From NCBI GenBank assembly GCA_964392915.1, contig CAYMRS010000007.1, forward strand, positions 1-64,000: DNA of 64,000 nt, given 5' to 3'. Shown piece by piece: positions 25,792 to 33,765 of the stretch. The stretch comes from JAAYUK01 sp964392915. GTDB lineage: Bacteria; Nitrospirota; Thermodesulfovibrionia; Thermodesulfovibrionales; Dissulfurispiraceae. Below the pieces are notes generated by a model. That model saw nothing but the letters and a program-made list of their open reading frames with translations, was not told the origin of the DNA and made no database searches. Made by a program: the position numbers and the translations under genes. Positions within the stretch are counted from its first letter, which is position 1; every line of letters starts with the position of its first letter.

Positions 25792-27992
25792 GCAGGATAG
25801 AACTCAGAATCAACGTTGCAGGGAAGCACAGTCGAAATGGCCGGCGATGCACAGTTTCGTGTTTTCTGCCGTTCTTATGTTGCCTTCTGTTTACCTCGCC
25901 GGCATCGGCGGATTTCGCCTCCTATCAGGAAGTGAAAAGTCAGTACCGCAGCTCGGAAGCGGTGCTGCTCGACCGTCATGGTGATGTCATCCATGAGCTT
26001 CGCGTCGACCCATCAGGGCGTCGGCTTGAGTGGGTGCACCTGCAGGACGTTTCTCCGGCGCTGATTGCGGCAGTGCTGTATTCTGAAGACCGTCGCTTCC
26101 ATGAGCACAGCGGTGTCGACTGGAGGGCGCTCGCGGCGGCAGCCATGCAGAATCTGGTTTGGAAACAGCAGCGCGGAGCTAGCACGATTTCGATGCAGCT
26201 TGCGGCCATGCTCGACCGGCAACTGAAACCGGAAGGCGCGAAGCGGCGGTCGCTGGAGCAGAAATGGGATCAGATCCGGGCATCTCGCGACCTTGAAGAG
26301 AAGTGGTCAAAGGAGCAGATACTTGAAGCATACCTGAATCTTGTGTCGTTCCGCGGCGAGTTGCAGGGCATAGCTGCGGCCACCCGCGGGATGTTCGACA
26401 AGGAACCAAACGGCCTGACCGATGCCGAGTCCATGCTCCTTGCTTCCCTCATCCGATCTCCCAACGCGCGGCATAAAACTACTGCCGCGCGCGCCTGCGT
26501 CCTTGCAGAGGACATGAAGGCTGCCATTTCCTGCGAATTGATCAAAGCACTCGCCGCTGAACGACTGAACAGAACGTACTCCATCCGTCAGCGTGCAGCA
26601 CTGGCCCCTCATGTCGCTCAGCAGATGCTGAGCACAAAAAATATGCGTGTCCGGACAACACTTGACGCCAAACTGCAACACACGGCATCTGAGCTTTTGC
26701 ACCATCAGCTTCGCCAGCTTAAATCCCAGAATGTGAATGACGGCGCCGTGCTGATTGCGGATAACCGGACCGGCGACATTCTCGCATATGTTGCCAGCGC
26801 AGGAACAGATGCCAGCGATCGTCACGTCGATGGCATCATGGCAAAACGTCAGGCAGGCTCAACGCTCAAGCCGTTCCTGTACGAACTGGCCATTGAACGC
26901 CGACTGCTGACCGCAGCGTCAATGCTTGATGATTCACCGCTCAATATGACTACAAAGACCGGTCTCTATGTTCCGCAAAACTATGACAATGACTTCAAGG
27001 GACCGGTCAGCGTTCGTACGAGCCTCTCGGCATCGCTGAACATTCCGGCAGTGCGCGTCCTCATGCTGGTCGAACCTGACGCTTTCGCGGAGCGCCTCAA
27101 AAAGCTCGGCTTCAATGACCTGAATGACGGCGATTACTACGGATACTCGATGGCGCTTGGCTCCGTTGACGTGAGTCTGCATGAACTGGTGAATGCATTC
27201 CGGACGCTTGCCAACAAGGGCTCATTGAGCCCGCTCAGACTTGCCCAGGCAGATAAGAACACCGTGCCCCGAAGCGTAATGGACAAGAACGCAGTCTTCA
27301 TAATATCGGATATTCTTTCCGATCGCATAGCCAGAAGCCTTACCTTCGGGCTTGAGAATCCGCTCGCTACCCGCTTCTGGACCGCTGTGAAAACCGGCAC
27401 CAGCAAGGACATGCGCGACAACTGGTGCCTCGGATTTTCCGGTCGCTACACGGTTGGCGTGTGGGTCGGGAATTTCTCGGGAGCGCCGATGTGGAATGTT
27501 TCCGGCATTAGCGGCGCTGCGCCAATCTGGCTTGAATTGATGAATTATCTGCACAAAAATATGCCGGGCAATCCACCGAAAGCACCGGAAGGCGTGATCT
27601 CTCGATATGTATCCTTTACCGGCGGGAATGACGGTGACCGCCGGGAGTGGTTTCTGACCGGCACCGAAACAGCATCAGTTTCGCGAAGAGAGGAATACAC
27701 CCGTCCGCGGATCGTCTACCCGCCCGACGGCACGGTTATCGGTCTGGACCCCGACATTCCTGCCGACAATCAGGCGGTTTTTTTTCAGGCATCGAAAACA
27801 GGGGGCTTCTCCTGGCATCTGAACAACCGGAAGATTGCCGATGCCGGGCAGCATGTACTCTGGAAGCCGGTACGGGGAACGTACGTGCTTGCGGTCAAAA
27901 ACGGGGAAAATGTCACACTTGATTCGGTGGAGTTCGAAGTCAGGGGAATACTGCAGGCTGAAGCGACAAGCGGAACCCGAAATTGGCATTAG
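25788..27992 (+). CDS. pbpC: Penicillin-binding protein 1C
   Basis: A 734-residue bifunctional murein synthase. After a basic N-terminus and one membrane anchor (about residues 25-40) comes the GT51 glycosyltransferase domain with EDRRFHEHSGVDW (catalytic E100) and RGASTISMQLA. The transpeptidase domain has STLK (S358, K361), an SLN-like motif in SASLNIPA and KTG (535-537). A C-terminal PBP1C-type domain follows, starting near PRIVYPPDGTVI. I start at the ATG that overlaps the macroglobulin stop as ATGA; upstream in-frame codons lie wholly inside that gene. The overlap makes translational coupling and joint function very likely, as established for this gene pair in other bacteria. Confidence 0.95.
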   Translation: MSRIELRINVAGKHSRNGRRCTVSCFLPFLCCLLFTSPASADFASYQEVKSQYRSSEAVLLDRHGDVIHELRVDPSGRRLEWVHLQDVSPALIAAVLYSEDRRFHEHSGVDWRALAAAAMQNLVWKQQRGASTISMQLAAMLDRQLKPEGAKRRSLEQKWDQIRASRDLEEKWSKEQILEAYLNLVSFRGELQGIAAATRGMFDKEPNGLTDAESMLLASLIRSPNARHKTTAARACVLAEDMKAAISCELIKALAAERLNRTYSIRQRAALAPHVAQQMLSTKNMRVRTTLDAKLQHTASELLHHQLRQLKSQNVNDGAVLIADNRTGDILAYVASAGTDASDRHVDGIMAKRQAGSTLKPFLYELAIERRLLTAASMLDDSPLNMTTKTGLYVPQNYDNDFKGPVSVRTSLSASLNIPAVRVLMLVEPDAFAERLKKLGFNDLNDGDYYGYSMALGSVDVSLHELVNAFRTLANKGSLSPLRLAQADKNTVPRSVMDKNAVFIISDILSDRIARSLTFGLENPLATRFWTAVKTGTSKDMRDNWCLGFSGRYTVGVWVGNFSGAPMWNVSGISGAAPIWLELMNYLHKNMPGNPPKAPEGVISRYVSFTGGNDGDRREWFLTGTETASVSRREEYTRPRIVYPPDGTVIGLDPDIPADNQAVFFQASKTGGFSWHLNNRKIADAGQHVLWKPVRGTYVLAVKNGENVTLDSVEFEVRGILQAEATSGTRNWH

Positions 27993-28064
27993 CCCGAAAA
28001 AAGATCGCGCAGTGTGAACGGCGGACCCTCAGCTTCAAGAACCGTCGCTGCTCACGTCTTTCCG

Positions 28065-28568
28065 CTACCCGAGCGCTATTCTGAAGCCGACGAAGAGTCC
28101 GACGTCCCTTTTGCCGCCTGAGGATGACATATGATACTTGTCCCATGCCGCGTTGCTCTGCTGGCGAACGCCGGCAACGAGTCCGGTTTTCTCACCGGAC
28201 AACGCAATTGTTCCGTCGCTGTCCTGTTTCAGCGCACGCTGAACCCTCGTCGTTTCCTTCATGAAGTCAAGTACTCTGGCAACATCGACTGCATTCGTCT
28301 GCGCCGTGCCGCTCTTTTTTTCCTCAGGCGGCATTGCTGACTTGTCTGCCAATGGTTCATGCCGCTGCAGGGACGCTTCAAGTTGTCCGAAAATATCGGT
28401 CTGGCCCATCCTGGCTGCAACAAGTTTATGCAGCTCATCAGGCTTTGCCTGACCCCGAGACAATTCTGCGGAGAGCATGCGGCAAAAAGACTCTGACGGA
28501 CGCTCAAGTGATCGTGCGTATGATATCGGCAACGCTGTCTGGCCGGGAATTGCAGGCATGATTTTCAT
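28065..28568 (-). CDS. Protein of unknown function
   Basis: A 167-residue polar protein that I do not recognise. It is rich in Lys, Gln, Glu and Ser, without signal peptide or membrane segment, and largely helical or disordered by eye. The ATG at 28568 is preceded by GAGGTG four bases away, which supports expression; an earlier ATG at 28610 has no such site. The C-terminal end KRDVGLFVGFRIALG looks like a beta strand pair. It converges on pbpC and has 225 bases of non-coding DNA behind its start. No homology-based function can be offered. Confidence 0.55.
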   Translation of the reverse strand: MKIMPAIPGQTALPISYARSLERPSESFCRMLSAELSRGQAKPDELHKLVAARMGQTDIFGQLEASLQRHEPLADKSAMPPEEKKSGTAQTNAVDVARVLDFMKETTRVQRALKQDSDGTIALSGEKTGLVAGVRQQSNAAWDKYHMSSSGGKRDVGLFVGFRIALG

Positions 28569-28793
28569 AGGCACCTCACGTCGTTCACAGTTTTTCCTGC
28601 AAATGAGCAAGCAATCGGCATGCCAATAAATTATCGTTATTTTTTAATGCGCATTTTCATGGCGATGTCAGAGATATTTGCCGGGCCAGGCAAAATTTGC
28701 CGGGCATTTGACAAAAAATAGCGGCAGGCTGAAGAGGTGAATAAACCTCCGGCGCAGCGCGGAAGGCCCTTGTTAAACGGGAGAACGCCCGCT

Positions 28794-30512
28794 TTACTGT
28801 TTGTCTTTTGGCTTCACCCTGTGCAGCTTTTCTTCTACGCGCTCCTTCAAGCCAGGCTCCTTCTTTTCAAACTTCAAGGATTCCTGCCATGCTGAAAGCG
28901 CCCGATCCGGCTTGCCGAGGGCTTCATACACGTCGCCGACATGCTCAAAAAGCACCGGATCGTCCTTGGTGTAATTCAAAGCTTTCTTCAGCTCTTTCAA
29001 TGCCTCTTCAAAACGCCCCAGTCTGAAATAAACCCAGCCGAGGCTGTCTAGAATGTACCCGCTGTCGGGTTTCAGGGCCACTGCCCTCTGAATCAGCGCA
29101 AGGGCTTCGTCAAGATTGATACCCTTATCCGCGAAGCTGTAGCCGAGATAGTTCAGCGCATCGGCATGTTTCGGGTTCAGTGCTATGGTTTTCCGCAGAT
29201 AGGTCACCATATCGTCAAATCGTTTGGTCTTCTCAAAAAGAATCGCCGTGGTGAAATACAACTCATCATTGTCCTTGAAGCGCTCTAGTGCGCCCCTGAG
29301 AACAGTTTCCGCCTTTTCATATTCTTTCAGCTGAGTATAAGCGTTGCCCAGATATGAATATGCTTCCGGTTTGCCGGTCTCGAAGGTCAGAACCTCTTCA
29401 TACACCTTTGCCGCTTCATCAATGCGCTCGAGTTTTGCGTAAATAAAGGCAAGGTTCATAAATGAGTTGAAATGCTTAGGGTCGAGGCTGATGATTCTCT
29501 TCAGATGCTCTATCGCTTCGGGATAGCGCTTCATTTCCTCAAGCGCGATTGCCAGATAGAATCGCGGCATGATATCCTTCGGCCTCGCCTGAAGAACCAA
29601 CTGCAGTTCCGAGACCGCTTTGTTAAAATCGCGCTCCTGCATGTACAGCAGACCGAGGCGCTGATGAAGATCGACGTTTTGGGGGGCGTCCTTCAGAATC
29701 GCTTCGAGTTCCTCAATCGCTTTCTTGTATGCGTTGCCCGAAAGATAGATCTGCGTCAGACGCTCGCGCGCGAACAGATTGTGCGGATTAATCGCAAGCG
29801 CTTTTTTGTAGTTCTCTTCGGCGACCTTCGGGCTGGACGTCAGTTCGCCGATAATGGCAAGGCTGACATAGGCGGCATCAAACTGCGGATTAATCTCTAT
29901 CCCTTTTTTGAAATACTCACGAGCCTTCGCGAATTCCTTTTTCTCAAGGTGCAGAGAGCCCATATAGTAATACGCCATGATATTTTCCGGATCTCTTTTG
30001 AGCAGCCGCTCAAGAACTACCCGCGCCTTCCTGCCGTCGCCTTTGGAAGAATAAAGGACTCCGAGGAACAGGTATGCTTCTTTCAGTTCAGGATCAATTT
30101 CGAGCACGCGTTCATATACGCCGATTGCCTTGTCAACTTCCTTTTTTGCATTGTAGAGTTCGCCAAGACGCATGAGGGCAGGAATATATTTTGGATTCTC
30201 CGCCACGATGCTCTCAAATGCGGCGAGAGCTTCAGTCAACCTGCCGGTCTTCACCAGCAGATGCGCAACACGCAATCTCAAATCGCGCGCGGAGGGGTCG
30301 GCCTTCATCGCATTGGCGTAATGCGCAAGCGCCTCCTCCCAGCGGCCAGCGATCTCGCTTTCGTGCCCCAGAAGATATTCCAGATACGGGTTGTCCTGGT
30401 CGCCGGAAGGCTTTTGCACTTCGGCAGACGAAGTGTCGGGCAGTTCCTGCGCAAAGGCACCGCCGGCGAGCAGCAAACATGAGACTATTGAAATCAGAAT
30501 GAGCTTTTTCAT
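28794..30512 (-). CDS. Exported tetratricopeptide-repeat protein
   Basis: A 572-residue protein with a signal peptide (about residues 1-21, cut after GGAFA) followed by an array of roughly 14-15 TPR units filling residues 45-555. Typical 34-residue repeats are visible, for example NPKYIPALMRLGELYNAKKE and DPENIMAYYYMGSLHLEKKE, with the A-x-x-x-L/Y-x-x-L-G pattern. The tail is Lys-rich. Such solenoids are protein-protein scaffolds, often in cell-envelope, pilus or secretion complexes; no catalytic domain is present. No ribosome site is seen, and a -10-like box lies six bases before the ATG. The gene lies just behind the terminator of the radical SAM operon. Confidence 0.88.
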   Translation of the reverse strand: MKKLILISIVSCLLLAGGAFAQELPDTSSAEVQKPSGDQDNPYLEYLLGHESEIAGRWEEALAHYANAMKADPSARDLRLRVAHLLVKTGRLTEALAAFESIVAENPKYIPALMRLGELYNAKKEVDKAIGVYERVLEIDPELKEAYLFLGVLYSSKGDGRKARVVLERLLKRDPENIMAYYYMGSLHLEKKEFAKAREYFKKGIEINPQFDAAYVSLAIIGELTSSPKVAEENYKKALAINPHNLFARERLTQIYLSGNAYKKAIEELEAILKDAPQNVDLHQRLGLLYMQERDFNKAVSELQLVLQARPKDIMPRFYLAIALEEMKRYPEAIEHLKRIISLDPKHFNSFMNLAFIYAKLERIDEAAKVYEEVLTFETGKPEAYSYLGNAYTQLKEYEKAETVLRGALERFKDNDELYFTTAILFEKTKRFDDMVTYLRKTIALNPKHADALNYLGYSFADKGINLDEALALIQRAVALKPDSGYILDSLGWVYFRLGRFEEALKELKKALNYTKDDPVLFEHVGDVYEALGKPDRALSAWQESLKFEKKEPGLKERVEEKLHRVKPKDKQ

Positions 30513-30518
30513 GCGCTT

Positions 30519-30548
30519 ATTATTGCATATATCTTCTCATGAGATAAA
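30519..30548 (-). promoter_or_regulatory. Weak promoter of the TPR gene, leaderless layout
   Basis: On the minus strand TTTATC (30548-30543) and AATAAT (30524-30519) are 18 bp apart, and the ATG at 30512 begins six bases after the -10 box. The boxes match consensus poorly, so this is tentative. Confidence 0.25.
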
Positions 30549-30549
30549 C

Positions 30550-30585
30550 AAAAAGGGGGGGGTCGGTACGACCCCCCCCCCTTTT
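30550..30585 (-). terminator. Rho-independent terminator of the lapA-radical SAM-peptide operon
   Basis: On the minus strand an 11-bp stem of eight G:C pairs plus GTCG/CGAC ends closes a TAC loop (stem arms 69-79 and 55-65 of the 30500s) and is followed by five T. Adjacent A-rich bases on the entry side are typical. It lies 25 bases after the small peptide gene and closes the operon. Confidence 0.8.
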
Positions 30586-30609
30586 GACATATTTTTTGTT
30601 ACTACGCGC

Positions 30610-30672
30610 TCAGCAAGAGCTTTTGCACTTACAGGTTGTTGTTCCCTTCCTGGAAACCTTCCGAATAACCAT
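30610..30672 (-). CDS. 20-residue Cys-rich peptide, candidate radical SAM substrate
   Basis: A tiny gene too short for normal gene calling. The frame encodes MVIRKVSRKGTTTCKCKSSC, with a basic N-terminal half and three Cys (14, 16, 20) in a Thr/Lys/Ser-rich tail. The ribosome site GGGAGG lies exactly six bases before the ATG. The frame could be read from ATGs at 30711 or 30690, but those have no good site. It starts 53 bases after the radical SAM gene on the same strand and is followed by a strong terminator. A leader-like front, Cys-containing tail and a neighbouring PqqD-SPASM enzyme are the usual layout of a ribosomally made, modified peptide. Function and modification are inferred. Confidence 0.6.
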   Translation of the reverse strand: MVIRKVSRKGTTTCKCKSSC

Positions 30673-30724
30673 CTTCTGCCTCCCTTTCATAGGGTCACTC
30701 ACGGACTTCATGCCCGCTGTATTG

Positions 30725-31891
30725 TTAAATTATACCATAGGAATGGCACTTGTAAAAATCCGGTGCGCATCTTTTCCGTAGTTTCGGTATGTCATCGGGC
30801 GCACCGCATTCGGCACGATACCGGCAGCCTCCCCGGCATTCGTTCAGCACAGTGCACCCGGCGGCGGCGCAGGCAAGTTCCGACAGCGGGATCGGACTGA
30901 TTTTCCGCCAGGCTTGCGCAAGCCCTTCGCGGATGGTTCCGGCCCGTTCATCCGCGTAAAACGCGCACTTGCATACGTCACCGTTCGCAAGAACCGACGC
31001 CAGATGCAGACCGCAGGCAAATCCCTCTCCGCCGCCATGAATGCCCCCGCCGAACCCATACGAAAGGTAACGGCCCGCCACATCAGCGGGAAGCTGAAGC
31101 TCGGGATGACCCAGGAAAAAGCCCGCGCGCGCCGGCACATCAACTGTCCAGTCACGAATGCCGATTCCGGTGAACAAAACGCGCATCCCCTCAAATTCAT
31201 CAAGGTTCTCGCGGTGTACCATGGTAGCCACTGAAACAGGTGTCTCCGCGCGAACAATACGCTCTACCGTTCCAATAGCTCTCCTGAAGGTCCCCTTGCC
31301 GCGGAGAGCCTCATGCCCTTTTTCAAGCCCGTCAATGCTGACCTGGATTTCATCGACCGCAATGGTGTCCAGCACCGCATCTCCCAGGATCTGCCCGTTG
31401 GTAAAAAGCACCTTCCGGAATGCATAGTCCGTCAGCAGCGTGTTGAACTCATGGAATTGTGTATGCAGCAGCGGCTCTCCGCCCGTAATAAGTAACCGAA
31501 GCCCCTGCAGCGCCTGAAATTCATCGAGCACCTTTTTCAGGTCAGCCAGCGACAGCTCGGTGCGCTCAGGATCGCCGATATAACAATGGTGACACCGGAG
31601 ATTACAGCGATTCGTAATCTGAAGTTCAAGATAGCGCAGGGACGGGACAGGGGCCTGCACAGGTTCTGGTCTGTGCAGAACCACCGGTGACATGACAAGC
31701 AGCCCTTCCGAAAAGCAGAACGACAGGAATTCGGAGTCTGCATGAGGCTCGGCGCCTGCGGGAGAAGATGCCTCCGCAAGAAATGCAAACGCCTGTTCGT
31801 CAAGCTCATAGAGTTCGTCCTGCTGTATGTTGTAGACGCAGGGCTCTTCAAGCCGCTTCAGCACGCAGTGAGGCGCCAGAAAGCATTTCAC
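30725..31891 (-). CDS. Radical SAM/SPASM enzyme with N-terminal PqqD-like domain
   Basis: A 388-residue enzyme. Residues 1-70 resemble the PqqD-type peptide-recognition fold (YNIQQDELYELDEQAFAFL, with a CF-x-E-G-L-L end). The radical SAM core has CNLRCHHC (C96, C100, C103), which binds the [4Fe-4S] cluster that cleaves SAM, and GGEP at 137-140. A SPASM domain for auxiliary clusters fills the C-terminus, with Cys at 293, 307, 309, 341, 346, 352, 356, 362, 375 and 382. Enzymes of this build mature peptides (thioether or C-C links). The start overlaps the lapA stop by four bases, and the candidate substrate peptide gene follows by 53 bases. Heme d1 or PqqE-like roles are less likely, as no such pathway genes are near. 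Confidence 0.88.
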   Translation of the reverse strand: MKCFLAPHCVLKRLEEPCVYNIQQDELYELDEQAFAFLAEASSPAGAEPHADSEFLSFCFSEGLLVMSPVVLHRPEPVQAPVPSLRYLELQITNRCNLRCHHCYIGDPERTELSLADLKKVLDEFQALQGLRLLITGGEPLLHTQFHEFNTLLTDYAFRKVLFTNGQILGDAVLDTIAVDEIQVSIDGLEKGHEALRGKGTFRRAIGTVERIVRAETPVSVATMVHRENLDEFEGMRVLFTGIGIRDWTVDVPARAGFFLGHPELQLPADVAGRYLSYGFGGGIHGGGEGFACGLHLASVLANGDVCKCAFYADERAGTIREGLAQAWRKISPIPLSELACAAAGCTVLNECRGGCRYRAECGAPDDIPKLRKRCAPDFYKCHSYGII

Positions 31892-32160
31892 AACTTGGGT
31901 TCCTCCGGCGGCACCGGACTCGTGGAGACGGGAGCATGAGAGAGCGCCTGCCGGCGCTTGTGCTGCGCCCGCTTGAGAGAATATGCCGCCGAAAACAGCA
32001 AACCGACCACGATGCCGGCAAGCATCGACAGAAAGATAACCACTGCCAGCGAGGCCTCAAAGCGCCAGTGGAATAGGGATACCGTAACCGGAGACGCATT
32101 CTGGACCGAGAAAACTACCACCGCAGCAAGAACAATAATAGCACCCACCAGAGACACCAT
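31888..32160 (-). CDS. LapA-domain inner-membrane protein
   Basis: A 90-residue protein with two membrane segments (about residues 3-20 and 36-58) around a short loop with the family pattern FSVQNASPVTVSLFHW, followed by a basic and then Pro-rich cytosolic tail. It belongs to the LapA/DUF1049 family; in E. coli LapA works with the TPR protein LapB in control of lipopolysaccharide synthesis. I start at the ATG at 32160 with AAGGGGG five bases ahead; 12 earlier codons have no site. It is first in the operon with the radical SAM gene, overlapping it by ATGA. Confidence 0.85.
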   Translation of the reverse strand: MVSLVGAIIVLAAVVVFSVQNASPVTVSLFHWRFEASLAVVIFLSMLAGIVVGLLFSAAYSLKRAQHKRRQALSHAPVSTSPVPPEEPKL

Positions 32161-32186
32161 TGCCACCCCCTTATGCACTATGCCCA

Positions 32187-32195
32187 ATTTTACCA
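32187..32195 (-). promoter_or_regulatory. Extended -10 promoter of the lapA-radical SAM operon
   Basis: On the minus strand TGG-TAAAAT (32195-32187) is an extended -10 element with no good -35 box. The predicted leader of about 20 bases holds the AAGGGGG ribosome site of lapA. Confidence 0.4.
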
Positions 32196-32209
32196 CAAAA
32201 AGACCCTGA

Positions 32210-32239
32210 TTGTGCCTGCTGAAAACTATCTGCTAAACT
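32210..32239 (+). promoter_or_regulatory. Putative nagZ promoter, leaderless layout
   Basis: TTGTGC (32210-32215) and TAAACT (32234-32239) are 18 bp apart, and the ATG at 32245 follows after five bases. No Shine-Dalgarno sequence is present. Confidence 0.35.
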
Positions 32240-32244
32240 CCACC

Positions 32245-33765
32245 ATGCCTATAATAATTCCGACGAACGATATGTCTCTCACCAAACGTCTCTACCAGCT
32301 CATCATGAGCAGAATCGACGGGGAAAAGATTACCGATGACGCCTATCTCGAAAAACAGCATTCTCTCGTGCGGAAGGGAATCGGCGGGTTCATCATCTTT
32401 GGCGGACAGCGCGATGTCGTCACCGGCGCAATCCGCACGCTTCAGGCGGCAGCGGAGATTCCGCTCTTCATCGCCTCCGATATTGAACGCGGCGTCGCGC
32501 AGCAGATACGCGGAGGTACGCCGTTTCCGTCACACATGGCAGTCGCGGCCGCTGTTTCCATGGGACGCCACGAAGACCGCTTCCTGCTCTCGGATGCTTT
32601 GAAATCATGTGCTGTTGAGGCGGCAGAAACAGGCATCACCATGCCGTTGCTGCCGGTGCTCGATGTGAACCGGGATCCGGACAATCCGATTATCTGCACC
32701 CGCGCTTTTTCAGATGACCCCGCCGTTGTCGCAGCTCTCGGCAGACAGTACATTACGACCTTGCAGTCATGCGGTCTGATAGCCTGTGCGAAGCATTTCC
32801 CCGGACATGGTGATACCTCGACCGACTCTCATATCGAGCTGCCGGTCATCCGGAAAAGCCGTCAGGAATTGCTCTCCTGCGACCTGTTCCCCTTTCTTGA
32901 AGCGATACAGGCCGGTGTCAAAAGCATCATGATCGGCCATCTGCTCGTCCCGGCGCTTGACGACAGACCAGCAAGCATTTCCCGCCGCATCGTAACCGAT
33001 CTCCTGAGAACCGAATTCGGCTTTGATGGTCTGATTATGACCGATGCGCTGAATATGCACGCTCTTGCGGGCATCACGCAGCTGCCGGTTGCCTGCATGC
33101 AGGCCGGTGTGGACATTCTGCTCCATCCGGTAGACGCTGATGATGCTGTCGCTGAGCTGGAATCGGCAATCGGTCGGGGTGAACTTGACTCTGCCGCCGT
33201 TGACACAGCCGTCGCCAGAATCCTGCGTGAAAAAACTGCCCTGCGGGACCCCGCCCCGGGAAAAACGCCTCATCCTGCAGCCGCTGCCGCCCGGCTGGCC
33301 GGCCGGGCAATTACGCTTGTCGATCACAACCCCGGTGCTCTTCCGCTGTACGATCCCGAAAACGCCCGGCTCGTCCTCTGCGGTGATGTTGTCAGACATG
33401 ACGCATCGCCCATAAGCTGCGCATTTCCGCACCATCTCCCCCTTGATGACGCGATGAACGGTTGTGAGCAAGCCGTCCTGTTCGCCATCTTCACGAGCGT
33501 AGCGGCATGGCGCGGCAGTTCCGGCATCGCTCCTGATGAAATCGGGCGCATACAGACCGCAATGAGGAAGGCGAAACAGGCAATCGTCATCTCGTTCGGC
33601 AGCCCGTATGTGCTGCGCCACTTCAGCGGAGCTGACGCCCTGATTGCCGCGTATGATTCTTCACGCTTTGCGCAGGGTGCTGTTATCGGCTGCCTGGGCG
33701 GCGCGTTCGGTTTCAACGGCAGGCTGCCGGTAACTCTCGCGGGTGGAGAGCCGGGTGCGGATTAA
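32245..33765 (+). CDS. nagZ: Beta-N-acetylglucosaminidase NagZ (GH3)
   Basis: NagZ removes GlcNAc from anhydro-muropeptides during wall recycling. The signature KHFPGHGDTSTDSHIELP contains the loop Asp-His acid/base pair special to NagZ-type GH3 enzymes, and the nucleophile Asp lies in LIMTDALNMHAL. At 506 residues it is longer than one-domain NagZ (about 340); the extra 160 C-terminal residues resemble the second GH3 domain, reduced. No signal peptide, so cytosolic. The ATG at 32245 is preferred to upstream codons; the next ATG at 32272 is also possible. It overlaps ampG, tying hydrolysis to muropeptide import. Confidence 0.9.
   Translation: MPIIIPTNDMSLTKRLYQLIMSRIDGEKITDDAYLEKQHSLVRKGIGGFIIFGGQRDVVTGAIRTLQAAAEIPLFIASDIERGVAQQIRGGTPFPSHMAVAAAVSMGRHEDRFLLSDALKSCAVEAAETGITMPLLPVLDVNRDPDNPIICTRAFSDDPAVVAALGRQYITTLQSCGLIACAKHFPGHGDTSTDSHIELPVIRKSRQELLSCDLFPFLEAIQAGVKSIMIGHLLVPALDDRPASISRRIVTDLLRTEFGFDGLIMTDALNMHALAGITQLPVACMQAGVDILLHPVDADDAVAELESAIGRGELDSAAVDTAVARILREKTALRDPAPGKTPHPAAAAARLAGRAITLVDHNPGALPLYDPENARLVLCGDVVRHDASPISCAFPHHLPLDDAMNGCEQAVLFAIFTSVAAWRGSSGIAPDEIGRIQTAMRKAKQAIVISFGSPYVLRHFSGADALIAAYDSSRFAQGAVIGCLGGAFGFNGRLPVTLAGGEPGAD

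Noticed and set aside
28700..28740. TTGACA at about 28708 as a plus-strand promoter
   Set aside because: No -10 box at proper distance and no plus-strand gene follows.
29472..30482. 336-codon plus-strand frame opposite the TPR gene
   Set aside because: It mirrors the repeated TPR codons; the minus-strand product has clear TPRs and a signal peptide.
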